Source: Lamellibrachia columna
Taxonomy: Eukaryota; Annelida; Polychaeta; Sabellida; Siboglinidae
Length of the DNA stretch: 64,000 nucleotides
Assembly: GCA_963662155.1 (NCBI GenBank)
Contig: OY759274.1
Coordinates: 41,084,842-41,148,841, forward strand
Direction: 5' to 3'
Under the pieces are notes generated by a model that made no database searches, was not told the origin of the DNA, and worked only from the letters and a program-made list of their open reading frames with translations. Every line of letters begins with the position of its first letter. The stretch's first letter is position 1. Shown in pieces: positions 1 through 14,315 of the stretch. The position numbers were made by a program, and so were the translations under genes.

Positions 1-190
1 GTGACGTTTATAAAAGATAGGTTCGATCAACGCGACTACAATATATGAACACGAACTATGAGCAACGTCTCTTAAAAGCAGCTGGCGGAGACGTACAAGT
101 TCCACACTGTTACTAGTTGCTGTGGTTGCGACTTTGATCCACGAGAGCTGGATACACATCTAACTACTTTTAGTATTGCGGCGTGTGGTA
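1..190 (+). pseudogene. Decayed hAT/ZMYM-like transposase tail at the window edge
   Basis: Across shifting frames the + strand reads FIKDRFDQRDYNIYEHEL, then LLKAAGGDV, then CDFDPRELDTHLTTF. The order of motifs (DRFDQ..Y..Y, then LLKAA, then DFD..EL.THL.TF) resembles the C-terminal part of hAT-derived zinc-finger MYM-type proteins common in invertebrate genomes. Stops and at least two frameshifts show it is not functional. The 5' part would lie to the left of the window. The family call is from memory of motif spacing only and is weak. Confidence 0.35.
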
Positions 191-199
191 AATGTGGCA

Positions 200-1841
200 C
201 TTTCTAATGTGCTGGCATATTTGTGATCACTGTCTTAACATAAGCAATAGCTATTGTTTTTGCAGGTTATAATTACACACTTATTTCTGGTCATGCCGGC
301 TACAAACGCTACCAGCTGACATTTAGTGCCCTACTCGCGTCAAAACATACGTGAGAACAACCATGACAGAGGCAAGACTGAACCACTTGATGATGTTGTA
401 CGTTCATCAGGACAAAGGAACCGTTTTGTATATGGTAGGAGTTGCCAATGATTGTGTACATGAATCCATCGTTGGGGTATATTTGAAAAAATTGTCGCTT
501 CCGAACTTGCAAATACCCAAATCCCGGTGAGGGAGAAGTCTACCAATCGAAGGTCTCATTTCCTGGTATTTGCAAGCAGGAGTGACCGATGGGCCTACGG
601 TGTGCGTGTTCACATTTCCACATCAATATATTAGAATAGTGTTTCTTTTTTATAAATGAGGTGGGAATTATATGCATTTTGTAAGGCCAAAAATGCTGCT
701 ATCAACTGCATCAAAACGTGCACCATTTTGGTTGCACTTTTTCAAAATCTCCCACGTCGGGGAGGGGGTAAACCCCTCCTCACTCTAACCCACTCTACCC
801 CACCACCGCTCGACACTACGCGCTTTGCCCGCCGCTTCGCAGTTCGTTAGGCCGGACCACTTTTTATAGCACTGCTACGTCTCTGTCAATACCGAATACT
901 TTGTCCATCTGACGAGAAACGATTTGCAAATATAGGGAGGTTGAGACTGCCACATCGAAAGGAAGACAGTGTAATAATTTCATACTTAGTGTAAATAGAT
1001 AGTTTTCCATGGAAAGATCGTGTTTGAATATTATATAATTGTAGCAAAGTTTATTTGTTTGAGTATCATAACGTTTGAGCATCATAATGCTACTTCTGAA
1101 AACTTATGTAACCCAGGAGGAAGAAACGATGACGTCTGAACACTGCCACCGGTCGTGTTCGTTTCCCGACCGTGACCTCTACCGAGGGACGTAAACACGT
1201 GACGTGCAGCGAATCACCTGCAGCAGGCGACCAGCGAAGTCTTTGTGACGGCGCGACATGCATTGCTAGAGCTACGGTCTTAGAACGCCCATGGCTGCAA
1301 ATTAGCGTTGTCGCGGCGACATCGACATTGGCATATTCCATTTCACTTGTTGTCTGCGGCGAAGGCATACGGTCATTCATAATTACCAATTGCTTATTAG
1401 CTAGTATTGCTTATTAGTGCGTCACGATGTCGAACGCATGGGATCACCTACATAAGTTAGAACAATAACATCTTAGTTATACCTTCAGATATGGTCCAAA
1501 TATATGTTTCTTCGAGCAAGATAGGGCTTGAAATATTCCCCGTGTTTATAGCAACGTTGTCCTATATTAAAGCTTGTAAAATATTTGAAGCAGCTTTGCA
1601 TATTCAATTCTTTCGAACGATGTCATGAAAATATAAATGTAATAGAAATATTTACACTGATCTGACAACTTAATACTATCAGAGTTTCTGGCAGATTTCT
1701 AATATCAATAGACTTTTTTATTGTAAAATAAATATTATTCAAGTATATAAATCAATGTTGATCTTTAATAATAGTGTTTTCATAATATTGATCAATATTA
1801 AAATTATCTTGTAAATTAGTGAATGTTCCTCTGCTGTATCG
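200..1841. other. Noncoding stretch, no recognised gene
   Basis: No open frame here shows domain-like sequence or a convincing exon bounded by splice sites. A short GC-rich module (about 725-850, with G-run and C-run segments) stands out against AT-rich surroundings and may be a fragment of a dispersed repeat. The part from 1480 to 1840 is AT-rich and featureless. Confidence 0.5.
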
Positions 1842-2048
1842 ACTACAGACTTCATGCGAACCATCATGACATGTATTAGAGTAAACTACAGACTTCATGC
1901 GAACCATCATGACAAGTATTAGAGTAAACTACAGACTTCATGCGAACCATCATGACTTGTACTAGAGTAAACTACAGACTTCATGCGAACCATCATGACT
2001 TGTACTAGAGTAAACTACAGACTTCATGCGAACCATCATGACTTGTAC
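1842..2048. repeat. Minisatellite, 43 bp unit, about 4.8 copies
   Basis: The phrase ctacagacttcatgcgaacc recurs every 43 bp, followed by atcatgacttgtac. Copies differ at only one or two bases, so the array is young. Confidence 0.95.
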
Positions 2049-2214
2049 GGTCGATGAACAAATTGATAAACAACACAGGTATTAATTGGAAAGACTGGTT
2101 GACCAATGAAATATCCTTCGGATAAACATCGGCGGTAAGACAGCAGACGCCATTGCGGAGGACACGTTGGGTAAAATCAACACAGTTTTGCACATGACCA
2201 GCCAGTTGTAGTAA

Positions 2215-2545
2215 GTTCAGAAGTAAATGAGGAACTTGAGAGAGGTGAACAATTTTTTAATGAAGATCAATGTGAAAAAAGACAAACGTGATGACGATAG
2301 CAAATATTCCTTGAGCAAATGTAAATATTGAGGCACAGAGACAAACGTGAAAAAAGTGAAGCCTTTCAAATACTTAGGGAGTATCATACGATAATATGGT
2401 CGTTGTAATAACGATGTTAAGATGCGGAGAGCTATGGGAAAGGTCGCCTTCACCAATAAGAAAATGTTACTAAACGTGTGTGCAATGGAATGCTGTAGTG
2501 TTATATTCTATAAGAAAGCGAAGATGAATAGACTGTTTGGTTATA
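2215..2545 (+). pseudogene. RTE-type non-LTR reverse transcriptase fragment (thumb region)
   Basis: Reading through three frames gives KTNVMTIANIP, ANVNIEA, VKPFKYLGSII, then RCNNDVKMRRAMGKVAFTNK. The F.YLGS.I motif followed by a basic helix (.IK.RI..AK.AF..KK.LL) is characteristic of the RT thumb in RTE and related endonuclease-reverse transcriptases. In-frame stops and indels mark it as dead. No 3' tail is clear downstream, although 2880-3070 keeps a basic, K/R/Q-rich potential that may be its remnant. It may belong to the same clade as the tail at 26120-26680. Confidence 0.65.
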
Positions 2546-5267
2546 AGGTACTATAAATACATGCGTAATAAATATGCTTTTGTTTGTTCTTCGGAGCAGA
2601 TACTACAGCATGAAGATGACTTGCCATTCAAATATCTGATCAAACAGCTGATATATCGCCTAAAATAAGAGACGTGTTTATAACAAACATAAATATAAAA
2701 CCTTAGTGGAGGACCTTGTAATTCTAGTAGTATCGATTGACCAAAAGGTTCGAACGGCCGTTTGGTTGCTATATTAATATTGCTGTTTATCAATTAATAA
2801 TCAACGATGCGTTGACTTGAAATTATAGCAGCCATCGGGGACGACACGTTGGGCTTCAGAATAACATAAATTGAGCTTCATTACTGAGACACCGGAGAGA
2901 CTAGAGGCAGGGAAAACAAGCAACGCAAGCCAAGACAAAGACGGGAGAAAGACATCAAAGATGTCTTAGGAACGACGACAGCGACGGGTTAAATAGCAGG
3001 AGACAAGCGAGATTTGTGCAGCGACGTGAATAGGATATGCAAACTGAAGAAGATGCAAAATATCATATATGTGAAATGCAAACAAAGACGTGATGTTGGT
3101 GAAACATGAGCGACGTATATACAGCTTGCTTGCCATACATTCTGGCTGGCAGAAGAACTAAGTCGTCCCAGAATCCAGTTCCTGGAGAAGGCAACCTATT
3201 GCTGCCGAAATATTGCAATTAGTAAACGTTATAGATGTGCTTAAGAGAACATCTATATAACATTATTCTCTCAATTATATTTACGAATTATGGTGAATGT
3301 TTTCATATGTTTCATCCTCAGTAAATTCTTGCAAAGAAAATAATATGACCTGGAAAATAAAATGGCCATTGAATCACGCGTTTTCTTATTTCTCCCTCAT
3401 CAGAGTATGTTCACTAACAATGAAATATTTCCATTGTTATTTCGGTGTGTGCCACCTCTTGATATTGTCTTTACTTTGCCCAACGCTTCTTTGTGCTAAT
3501 CACGAACATGTACATTACTAGCCTATTTCCATTGGATTGAGAAACTGTGCTCTCACAAAAACCGCTATATAATATAACACTGTCTCGCAGGGTTACTCTT
3601 CCAATATATCGCGATTTTTTATGTCCCCAGAAATCATAAAACAATATATTTTGCTCAGCATACCGCTCTGAACGTGATGACAATTTAGAAACTATGTGAC
3701 GACTCACAGCGTACTAATTGGGAAGACTTGTACGCTTTAAACGGGGTCCATATTGGACTTTGTCGAAGGTAGGCTGTGTCCTGTTGATACCAAAATTATC
3801 GAAATCAAAATAAAATTGAAATTTATAGGAAATAACTTCAGTTGTGTTAGAGAACAGTATCTTTCAAAGACTCTTCTCAGATTTTACCGCAATTCTCTTG
3901 ATGTCAACAGGAAAACACACAAGAAGTCTGAATATTTCGACAATTACATTCGATAAACGTGTTTCTAACCTGAGGCACCCGAAGTAATGCAGCCATGTCT
4001 GCGTGGCAGTCTCAAGTCGACATCGCACAAACACACACTCCACGTAAGACCCTGCGTCTCATGGCGTATTCCGTCAGGTGTTCTAGATTCTGCCCGCTAC
4101 AATCCGAGGAAACGGAGACTTCGCCGATCGACAGGTGATATAGCTATGGATTCAACTGGTGGCTGTGAGATGGCTGCTTGCGCCCCGCTGACAGCGGAAA
4201 CAACCGGCGCGTCCAAAGCAAATGGTTGCTAGGAAACCGTTTGCCGAACGCGACCATTCATTAGCCACCAACGTTCGCGCATTCGGTTTGTCCACGCAGT
4301 TATGGGTAGCCTTTCATTGTCACCCCAGCTGCGGCAAACGTGACGCTGCAGATTGATGGAGTATGTTGCAGTGTCCACTATTACCTAGTCCTTGACCTCA
4401 GGAGGAGGTATCTTTAGTCCATTCGGATACGACCTTAGTAGCACACCTGTACTACGTCACCTGAGCGACGATATGCCCACCCGAACTATCCGCGCCATCT
4501 TGTGAACCGAGCAAATTAAGATCATTAGAACGATCTTCGAAGCATGCGTCCTTCGCGAGTGAACGAACAGTCCATTGTACCTTGCGTCCAAGTGCGATGT
4601 GCTTTGTCTACTGTTAACATTTGACTCCAACGATGAGTATGAACTGCAGATAAACGTTCAGCCGGATAAACGTTGAGCCAATTTTCCCCCAATGCTATTC
4701 TTAGACAACTAACGCAGTCAATATGCAATATTATGTAAAAAGCGAAATCATATAATTTCCCTTTGATGTGTCATTTAATAATCATTGTCGTCTGTCATCT
4801 TGATGAATATTCGTAAGAGGTTTGGTGTAATCTGATTTAGACTACAGGATTCGAAACCAACTCGGTAACGCTAAACCTTATTTAGTTTCTCCAGTGCTCC
4901 GTGCAACACGTCCTTCACATGTACAAACCACTGCTAACTATTAACATGGGGTACTTCTTTGAGCAGTAAACATAACAAAGTCTGTCCACTAGCCGCCATA
5001 GCAATGCCAATCTTTACATTTTTAGCTAACGTTACACAATTCTATTCACATGCGTCACAACAATGGCGAACACGTGTACATAACCGCTGCCTCTCGTCAG
5101 ATTGTCTTCATTGGAATCAGGACTCAGACCAGCTATAGCAGTACCTGTCTAAATGTATTTATTGCTTTGTGTTAACATTTGTTTTAGACGTAATATCTTC
5201 ATTTTGGCATCACGTTGCATTATGGTCGTGTTTATTTGTTTCCGTGTAAACTTCGTTTCCTTCAGGT
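2546..5267. other. Long noncoding stretch
   Basis: I see no exon with plausible splice borders and family-like sequence. The stretch 4000-4300 is richer in CpG and GC than its neighbours and could be an old regulatory island, but nothing in the sequence proves this. Confidence 0.45.
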
Positions 5268-5389
5268 TCACAGTCTTCGCCTTCACGAACTCGTCACCAC
5301 CATGAACATAGTATTCGCCTTCACGAACTCGTCACCACCATGAACATAGTCTTCGCCTTCACCAACTCGTCACCACCATGAACATAGTC
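5268..5389. repeat. Minisatellite, 38 bp unit, about 3 copies
   Basis: Three tandem copies containing cttcgccttcacgaactcgt and caccaccatgaacatagt, with single-base differences. Confidence 0.95.
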
Positions 5390-7186
<1,797 letters not shown>

Positions 7187-7386
7187 CAATGGTGATTGTT
7201 TTTATCTATTTATATTTAATTATTTATGTAGTTTATCTTATTTATGTTGTGATGCTAACCAGAAAGTATTAAGATATATATTATTAACGATTACAAAAGG
7301 CCAATGGTAAATGTGTAATATGTTGTGGACGCTATCCAACAACCACGTGATGCATGGCAGAAGCGTCCATGACATGGCTCAGTCTA

Positions 7387-7420
7387 TTCATCCAGTCGCG
7401 TCCTCACGCGACTGGATGAA
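7387..7420. other. Perfect 15 bp inverted repeat with 4 nt loop
   Basis: Left arm ttcatccagtcgcgt (7387-7401), loop cctc, right arm acgcgactggatgaa (7406-7420). The arms are exactly complementary. No coding context; it could be the core of a small palindromic element or a structured RNA. Confidence 0.9.
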
Positions 7421-8248
7421 GGAACAAGTGTGTATGTTAGTAACCATACGCGTCTTATCACCTCAGAATGATATTAGCTAATCGTTCATTCCATGATTTA
7501 TCGAATGCTTACTGCCTTACGAAGTCACATGTCTGTATTTTAGCAATTGTATGAATTATACATACGTGTATCGATGTGTTCATGAATGCTCTCTGGATAT
7601 ACGGTTCTATAATAATTTATAAAGGATTTTCATCTTTTTATTAATCCAATGTCTATTCAAGCTATGTAGACTTGGTCAAATACCACGCTGTTTGCATGGC
7701 TGTACGGTTGGCATAATTGTCGGAGATAACGAAACTGCGCGTACTATATGAAATGCTAAGCAGTTGTTGCATAGACTGCACAAATTATCTCGCCGTTTTC
7801 ATTAGCACTTTCAGAATCGACAACATATTCTGCTTGATTCTACTGTCGGCTGCAATTACACAAATAAACATCTATGACGCATTAGCAGTTTTTCTGCCGC
7901 GGCGATGCTGCTAACCGACCCGACATGGACGCGCGACCTTATCGATCAGGTTTTCTTGTACAGTTTTATCTGTTATTACCGCAGTAGACAGACCTCCACT
8001 GAGCATATAATGTATCACGAAGCACGGAGAACTTCGTCGACGATTGATTCTGGGAACAGTGTGTGCGATACACGAAACTGTAGAATAGTCATATTCTTGA
8101 ATAAGAGCAACGTCTTCAACTGCAGCGTTTTGTGTGCGCAAATCAACCAACCGTGCGAATTATTCTGGTTTGGAATCCGAAATGTTAAAAGAAATTCACG
8201 GGTATTTTAAAAGCAGTGCGCTAACTGATTTAAAAACTCCATCGCTAA
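7421..8248. other. Noncoding stretch
   Basis: Open frames on both strands around 7905-8210 have no family-like sequence or clear splice borders. Nothing else recognised. Confidence 0.4.
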
Positions 8249-8650
8249 TCCGGTTCATTGGTGTCCAAACATGTAGTGTGTGAATAGTTTAAGTAACATC
8301 CGGTTAGTTGGTGTCCAAACATGTAGCGTGTGAATAGTTTAAGTAACATCCGGTTCGTTGATGTCCAAACATGTAGCGTGTGAATAGTTTAAGTAACATC
8401 CGGTTAGTTGGTGTCCAAACATGTAGTGTGTGAATAGTTTAAGTAACATCCGGTTAGTTGGTGTCCAAACATGTAGCGTGTGAATAGTTTAAGTAACATC
8501 CGGTTCGTTGGTGTCCAAACATGTAGCGTGTGAATAGTTTAAGTAACATCCGGTTCGTTGATGTCCAAACATGTAGCATGTGAATAGTTTAAGTAACATC
8601 CGGTTCGTTGATGTCCAAACATTTTGTGTGTGAATAGTTTAAGTAACATC
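8249..8650 (+). repeat. Minisatellite, 50 bp unit, 8 copies, derived from dispersed family A
   Basis: Eight tandem copies beginning tccggtt(a/c)gttg and containing gtgtgaatagtttaagtaac. The same words occur once each in the dispersed family A copies at 13998 and 54748, so the array is an expansion of one segment of that repeat. Confidence 0.93.
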
Positions 8651-8741
8651 CTCAGTCGGTTTAATAAAAAAGTGTGTATTTTTTTCAAATCATCGAAAGA
8701 ATTGTCTTTAGTCGCTTAGCCTGGTAAGGCTCAAAACACAA
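8651..8741 (+). repeat. Dispersed repeat family A, copy 1 (right part)
   Basis: Continues from the 50 bp array with cagtcggtttaataaaaaag, then caaatcatcgaaagaatt, then agcctggtaaggctcaaaa. The same order of words is found at 8829, 10050 (reverse), 13998 and 54748. It has no recognisable coding capacity; it may be a non-autonomous element. Confidence 0.75.
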
Positions 8742-9620
8742 CACCGGGTCTACCCGTTCTACAACACCAGGTGTACCCGTTCTACAATATCGGTCGTACC
8801 CTTTCTACAACACCGGTCATGTAATACCAGCAGTCCGTTTAATAACAAAGTGTGTATTTTTGTTCAAATCATCGAAATAATTTACTTTAGTCGTTTAGCC
8901 TGGTAAGGCTCAAAATAATGGATATCCAACACAGTAAAAACAACGTCGGCCGTACCTCTTCTGCAACAACGGTCGTATCCGTTCTACAACACCGGTCGTA
9001 CCCGTTCTACAACACCGGTCGTACCCGTTCTACAACACCGGTCGTACCCGTTCTATAACACAGGTCGTACCCGTTCTACAACACCGGTCGTACCCGTTCT
9101 ACAACACAGGTCGTACCCGTTCTACAACACCGGTCGTACCCGTTCTACAACACCGGTCGTACCCGTTCTACAACACCGGTCGTACCCGTTCTACAACACC
9201 GGTCGTGCCCGTTCTACAACAACGGTCGTACCCGTTCTACAACACCGTTCATACCCGTTCTACAACACCGGTCATACCCATTCTACAACACCGGTCTTAC
9301 CCGTTCTACAACACCGGTCATACCCGTTCTACAACACCTGTCGTACCCGTTCTACAACACCGGTCATACCCGTTCTACAACACCGGTCGTACCCGTTCTA
9401 CAACACCGGTCATACCCGTTCTACAACACCGGTCGTACCCGTTCTACAACACCAGTCGTACCCGTTCTACAACACCAGTCGTACCCATTCTACAACACCG
9501 GTCGTACCCGTTCTACAACACCAGTCGTACCCATTCTACAACACCGGTCATACCCGTTCTACAACACCGGTCTTACCCATTCTACAACACCGGTCTTACC
9601 CATTCTACAACACCGGTCTT
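8742..9620. repeat. Minisatellite, 23 bp unit, interrupted by a family A fragment
   Basis: About 30 copies of a unit containing ggtcgtacccgttctacaac. The first 3-4 copies (8742-8822) are separated from the main array (8945-9620) by a second family A fragment at 8829-8920. Because 23 is not a multiple of 3, all three frames are cycled and a 143-residue open frame arises by chance; it is not a protein. Confidence 0.93.
8829..8920 (+). repeat. Dispersed repeat family A, copy 2 (fragment)
   Basis: Begins gtccgtttaataacaaag and runs through caaatcatcgaaataattta to tagcctggtaaggctcaaaa, matching copy 1 with a few substitutions. It sits inside the 23 bp array. Confidence 0.75.
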
Positions 9621-10049
9621 AACCTTGGATAAATAAATATGTCAGCTATTATAATTATTTTAGCCCAATTAATTGCATACAACGCAACACACAACGGTGG
9701 TGTATTGTCGTGGCTACGTGTCAGGCTAACACAACACAGGTCTGCATGGCTAGGTGTCAGGCTAACACAACACAGGTCTACATACATTTAGCTGTTTATA
9801 ATCATCAGGTAAAAAATATATAAATGACAATGGGTAGGTCGCGTGTCAGACGTCGTTAATACGTTTCCTCGACGACGTTAGCCATGCGGCTATAAGAACC
9901 AGCGTGCCGATGTTCAATAGTAAAGGTTCTTCCTCGATTCAATGTATTATTTAGCTTTGATATAATCATCGGACAAACTATTATATAATTGTTGACAAGA
10001 TCAGGTCAAAATTTGGTGAGAAAATGGCAAAAGTAGTCATAACATAGGG
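9621..10049. other. Noncoding stretch with a short direct duplication
   Basis: The phrase taggtgtcaggctaacacaa (with near copy tacgtgtcaggctaacacaa) is duplicated at about 9713-9783. Otherwise nothing recognised. Confidence 0.5.
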
Positions 10050-10232
10050 CTATTCACACTTTCGCAAGTTACCCGATCTAACGATCAAAGTCAATTCTTT
10101 CGATGATTTTAACAAAAGTTCGCACTCTTTTATTAAATCGATTGTACATATTACTTAAACTATTCACGCACTACATATTACTTAAACTATTCACGCACTA
10201 CATATTACTTAAAATATTCACGCACTACATAT
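10050..10232 (-). repeat. Dispersed repeat family A, copy 3, with a 27 bp triplication
   Basis: On the - strand it reads tagtgcgtgaatagtttaag, then aaaatcatcgaaagaattga, then cgttagatcgggtaac, the same order as other family A copies. The first segment is tandemly repeated three times with a 27 bp period (10147-10232), overlapping the segment that expanded as a 50 bp unit at 8249. Confidence 0.75.
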
Positions 10233-10323
10233 TTAAGCAACGAAAGAACGAACGAACATGACTTGCGATGGGCTAAATAAATAAAGCAGAGAAGTCTAAG
10301 TGAATACAACAGAGTAGCCGTGA

Positions 10324-10581
10324 ACACATAGGCTCGTAGTGGGCTCACAAAGGGCACACATAGGCTCGTAGTGGGCTCACAAAGGGCACACATAGGCTCG
10401 TAGTGGGCTCACAAAGGGCACACATAGGCTTGTAGTGGGCTCACAAAGGGCACACATAGGCTCGTAGTGGGCTCACACAGGGCACACATAGGCTCGTAGT
10501 GGGCTCACACAGGGCACACATAGGCTCATAGTGAGCTCACACAGGGCACACATAGGCTCGTAGTGGGCTCACACAGGGCAC
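10324..10581. repeat. Minisatellite, 32 bp unit, 8 copies
   Basis: Unit contains cataggctcgtagtgggctc and acaaagggcac or acacagggcac. The two tail variants are clustered (aaagg on the left, acagg on the right), indicating growth from two sub-blocks. Confidence 0.95.
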
Positions 10582-10878
10582 CCCAACAGGTTCAGTCAAC
10601 GAAGCAAAACAAATAAATGAACAAATTTGGAAGCCGTATAATTTGTCGTGCGATATTGCTAGTAATATAGGAGCATGCGCAAACGTTTTCAAGTGCATGA
10701 ATAACGCACAGCGAAATGTCAACTTGTGTAAATGTATACAGCTATACATGGCAACGATACCAAAGTATGTAAGGTTTCCTCAATAGCAGCTCATGAACAA
10801 TAACAAATGTCATGTTACGAAACCTAGCTGACAGCAATTAGCGTTAGTTGAGTATGAGTATTGTTGTTGGGACATTAG
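10582..10878. other. Noncoding stretch
   Basis: Nothing recognised on either strand. Confidence 0.4.
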
Positions 10879-11503
<625 letters not shown>

Positions 11504-11760
11504 CTGAAACGTCTTCGAAATGCGAGCAAACGTTGTCAAGGGCTTCTCCGCCTCTGTCTCCACCCTGAGTATCTCGGAGGACACGTCATCGTCGTCGTCC
11601 CCGTGAACCGAGAGCTCCCGACTGACCACTCCGTTCTCGCCCACCTCAACGTCGCAGTCAGTCGACTTGCGCTTGCCATTGCTCGGCTGCGGACTCGGGT
11701 CTTTGTCCTTCGATGGCGGACTCGGGTCTTTGTCCTTCGATGTCATATCCTTACCATTTT
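11504..11760 (-). CDS. Probable internal coding exon, product unknown
   Basis: On the - strand an acceptor (tctgttgcag, AG at 11762-11761) is followed by 257 bp of open sequence and a donor (AG|gtaagg, at 11503). It starts with two bases of a split codon and ends in phase 0. The peptide is hydrophilic: NGKDMTSKDKDPSPPSKDKD, a KRKSTD basic patch, an acidic run GDDDDDVSSE and the end EKPLTTFARISKTFQ. The SKDKDPSP segment is duplicated. I do not recognise the family; low complexity suggests a disordered linker of a larger protein. No partner exon was found, so the gene is unsupported beyond this exon. An ATG inside (11746) could alternatively be the start. Confidence 0.4.
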
Positions 11761-11856
11761 CTGCAACAGAGTTGTGATTATGACATGTGGTAGTTAATTT
11801 GTAGTTTCCTGGTTAAAGAAGTGTAATTATACGCCAAAGATACTTTTTAGAAATAG

Positions 11857-11926
11857 ATGATGGTGGTGGTGGTAGTGGTGGTGTTGGTGGTGGTGATGGT
11901 GGTTGTGGTGGTGGTGGTAGTGATGC
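11857..11926. repeat. Imperfect (GGT)n microsatellite
   Basis: Trinucleotide tggtgg repeats with A and T substitutions over about 70 bp, 100 bp beyond the acceptor of the candidate exon and in its presumed intron. Confidence 0.9.
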
Positions 11927-12866
11927 AATTTATGCACGTACGTATGCATTTCATGCATGCATAAAAAACAAAATCGCTACTAGATGCTACCTTATCAAAT
12001 GCATATTATCTAGCCACAGTGCCACTGCAACATATTATCTAGCTACAGTGCCACTGCAACAATTTCAATTGATGTAATGAGATGTGCAAAGTTGAAAATA
12101 CAACACAAGTAGCCACAATTTACTAAAAGTCTTACACTCACATGTTCAAGATGTTTCTTTACAACACCTATGTGTTATGTCTTGTATTTGTTTTTAAATG
12201 TGGTATCTTATTTTATGTTGTGATGATGTGCAAACATAATTCGATATGTCTTGTATGATAACAAATGTTTTTTGTCCCACAATGATACTATCACTAATGA
12301 TACGTCCTGTCCTTTTATGTACAACAATAACGTAATATCCTTGTACAAGGCGCGTAAGGCTAACTCACCCAGTATAAAAGTTAAGTCTACATCGTTATAG
12401 CGACATATCTACATAATGAAGCACACAACTAAAAGAATGTCTTGCTTTAAATATTTAATGTGTATCGACAAAATAGCGATGTAAAGAGAAACCTGATTTC
12501 GAGTATTCTTTCTAACAAAACAGTGTAGCGTGTAAAGAACTACTCCACCCTGCCAGAAATGTAATGCCGTTAAACCACAGCGTCCTTCATCCTATGAATA
12601 AAATAGGTAACGTCCTTGGAAATCTCTGCCATGTGTGTCACGGTTTCAGGTAAACAGTGCTAAAAAGTAATGCATGTTTTCGTGCGAGATCATGTGACTT
12701 GACGGATGTTGTTCTGCCGTGCAGCTAAGATGTGAACGTAAATGGAAAATATGACGTCATACTGACGTTGCCTGGAGGAGCTAGTCGCCTGAAACGGTAA
12801 TATAAAACCGTGAAATGTATCCTATTCTAGGATAACACTCCCACGCATACGTGTTATCGTCAAAGA
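11927..12866. other. Noncoding stretch
   Basis: AT-rich. A short direct duplication (catattatctagc.acagtgccactgcaac, twice at about 12001-12060) is present. No gene recognised. Confidence 0.45.
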
Positions 12867-13050
12867 GCATCTCAACACATCTAATCACGTCCGTTGTCAC
12901 GTATTTGGGTTATTCTCATTGACGCCAGCATCTCAACACATCTCATCACGTCCGTTGTCACGTATTTGGGTTATTCTCATTGACGCCAGCATCTCAACAC
13001 ATCTCATCACGTCCGTTGTCACGTATTTGGGTTATTCTCATTGACGCCAG
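12867..13050. repeat. Minisatellite, 61 bp unit, 3 copies
   Basis: Three nearly identical copies with catctcaacacatctcatca and cacgtatttgggttattctc. Very little divergence between copies. Confidence 0.95.
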
Positions 13051-13997
13051 TTGCTGCAGGAGCTGCTCTGTAAGTCGCCAAGGCTACCTTACCATATTAG
13101 CTTTCAATTGGTGGTTTTGCTGTCAAAAAAAATGATTTGTACTCCATACAAAATATATAATACAAATAGGCCTAAGAAGGAATACAAATACAGGACCGTC
13201 CTCTTTGAAGAGGGGGACTCAGGCGTATACAATCAGCCGGGGATTTTTAGGATGATGTCTAATAAAAAAAATTACGAACGAACCTCTCAAAAAGACAGAT
13301 TCATTCGAACACCCGACTACGTCTACTCAATATGGTATAAATATATGTTTAATAAGTATGGTGTTCTTAGTAAAAGGTGTGAAGTTATGTGTGTGTGAAC
13401 TCAGTGCAATATCTTGTCGCCACCACAGGGTAGTAATATTCACTTACTGGAATATCAGTTTTCTTAAAACACTAAGAACTGCGTATTATCAGTTGTGCTC
13501 TATTTTTTTTCGGAATGTGATGGGAGCCTGTGACAAGTGCATCTTCAATCAGCTTGTCCAACCCAACTACGAAAAAGGCCCATATATTTTATTGTTGTCG
13601 TTTCCCAGAATAAATAACATGACTATAATGAATTTACTCGACAACTTACTCGGCATAATATCATATGACAGATTGAGTTCGAAACAGTTAACAGTCACTG
13701 TACAACGTTGTTGGCTTCGTCCGTTTACATAACGACTCGCCGAGCCCCCTAGCGACCAAAACACGAATCGCAAGTAACGCCATTGTTGTAGAGTGTACCG
13801 CAGATCAATCATGGCGTTTCTGTTTGATGTTCCCTTCCTTCCCACAGAGAGCACAAATGCACTTAGCTACATTTCAATGCACCAGTTGAAAACTGTATTT
13901 TTCTGTTAACGCATATTTTTCTGTTAACGCACATTTTACTGTTAACGCATATCCTGTTAACGCATAACGCATATCCTCAGCTGATTTAGCTTATTGC
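13051..13997. other. Noncoding stretch with a small TTAACGCA repeat
   Basis: Open frames at 13051-13398 and 13358-13732 do not resemble known proteins and lack exon borders. At about 13900-13975 the word ctgttaacgcat recurs four times with variable spacing. Confidence 0.45.
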
Positions 13998-14315
13998 GAA
14001 TCCGGTTCGTTGATGTCAAAATATGTAGTGTGTGAATAGTTTAAATAACATCCACAGTCGATTGAATAAAAAATGCGTATTTTTTAAATCATCGAAAAAT
14101 TTATTTTTGTCGTTAGATCTGGTAATGCTCAAAATACAGCAACGTTACAACATTTCACCAAGGGAAATTCATGAGTTTTCAGCGTTTCCATTTTCACTTC
14201 TATTAATGTCTGACCAAACACTAAGTAATGTAATAGTTTGTCTGATGATTTTACAAAATCTACATACAAAAGTTCCACAAACGAGTTAGCATGTTGTAGT
14301 GGATACTAGGTAGGT
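13998..14315 (+). repeat. Dispersed repeat family A, copy 4 (longest left copy)
   Basis: Starts tccggttcgttgatgtcaaa, continues gtgtgaatagtttaaataac, aaatcatcgaaaaatttatt and gatctggtaatgctcaaaat, and ends with tagtttgtctgatgatttta and gagttagcatgttgtagtgg. The last words reappear at 54950-55025 in copy 5, so the family extends at least 300 bp. Confidence 0.75.

Noticed and set aside
9205..9636. 143-codon open frame with repeated RSTTPV and SYPFYN
   Set aside because: By-product of the 23 bp minisatellite; no start context, splice borders or homology.
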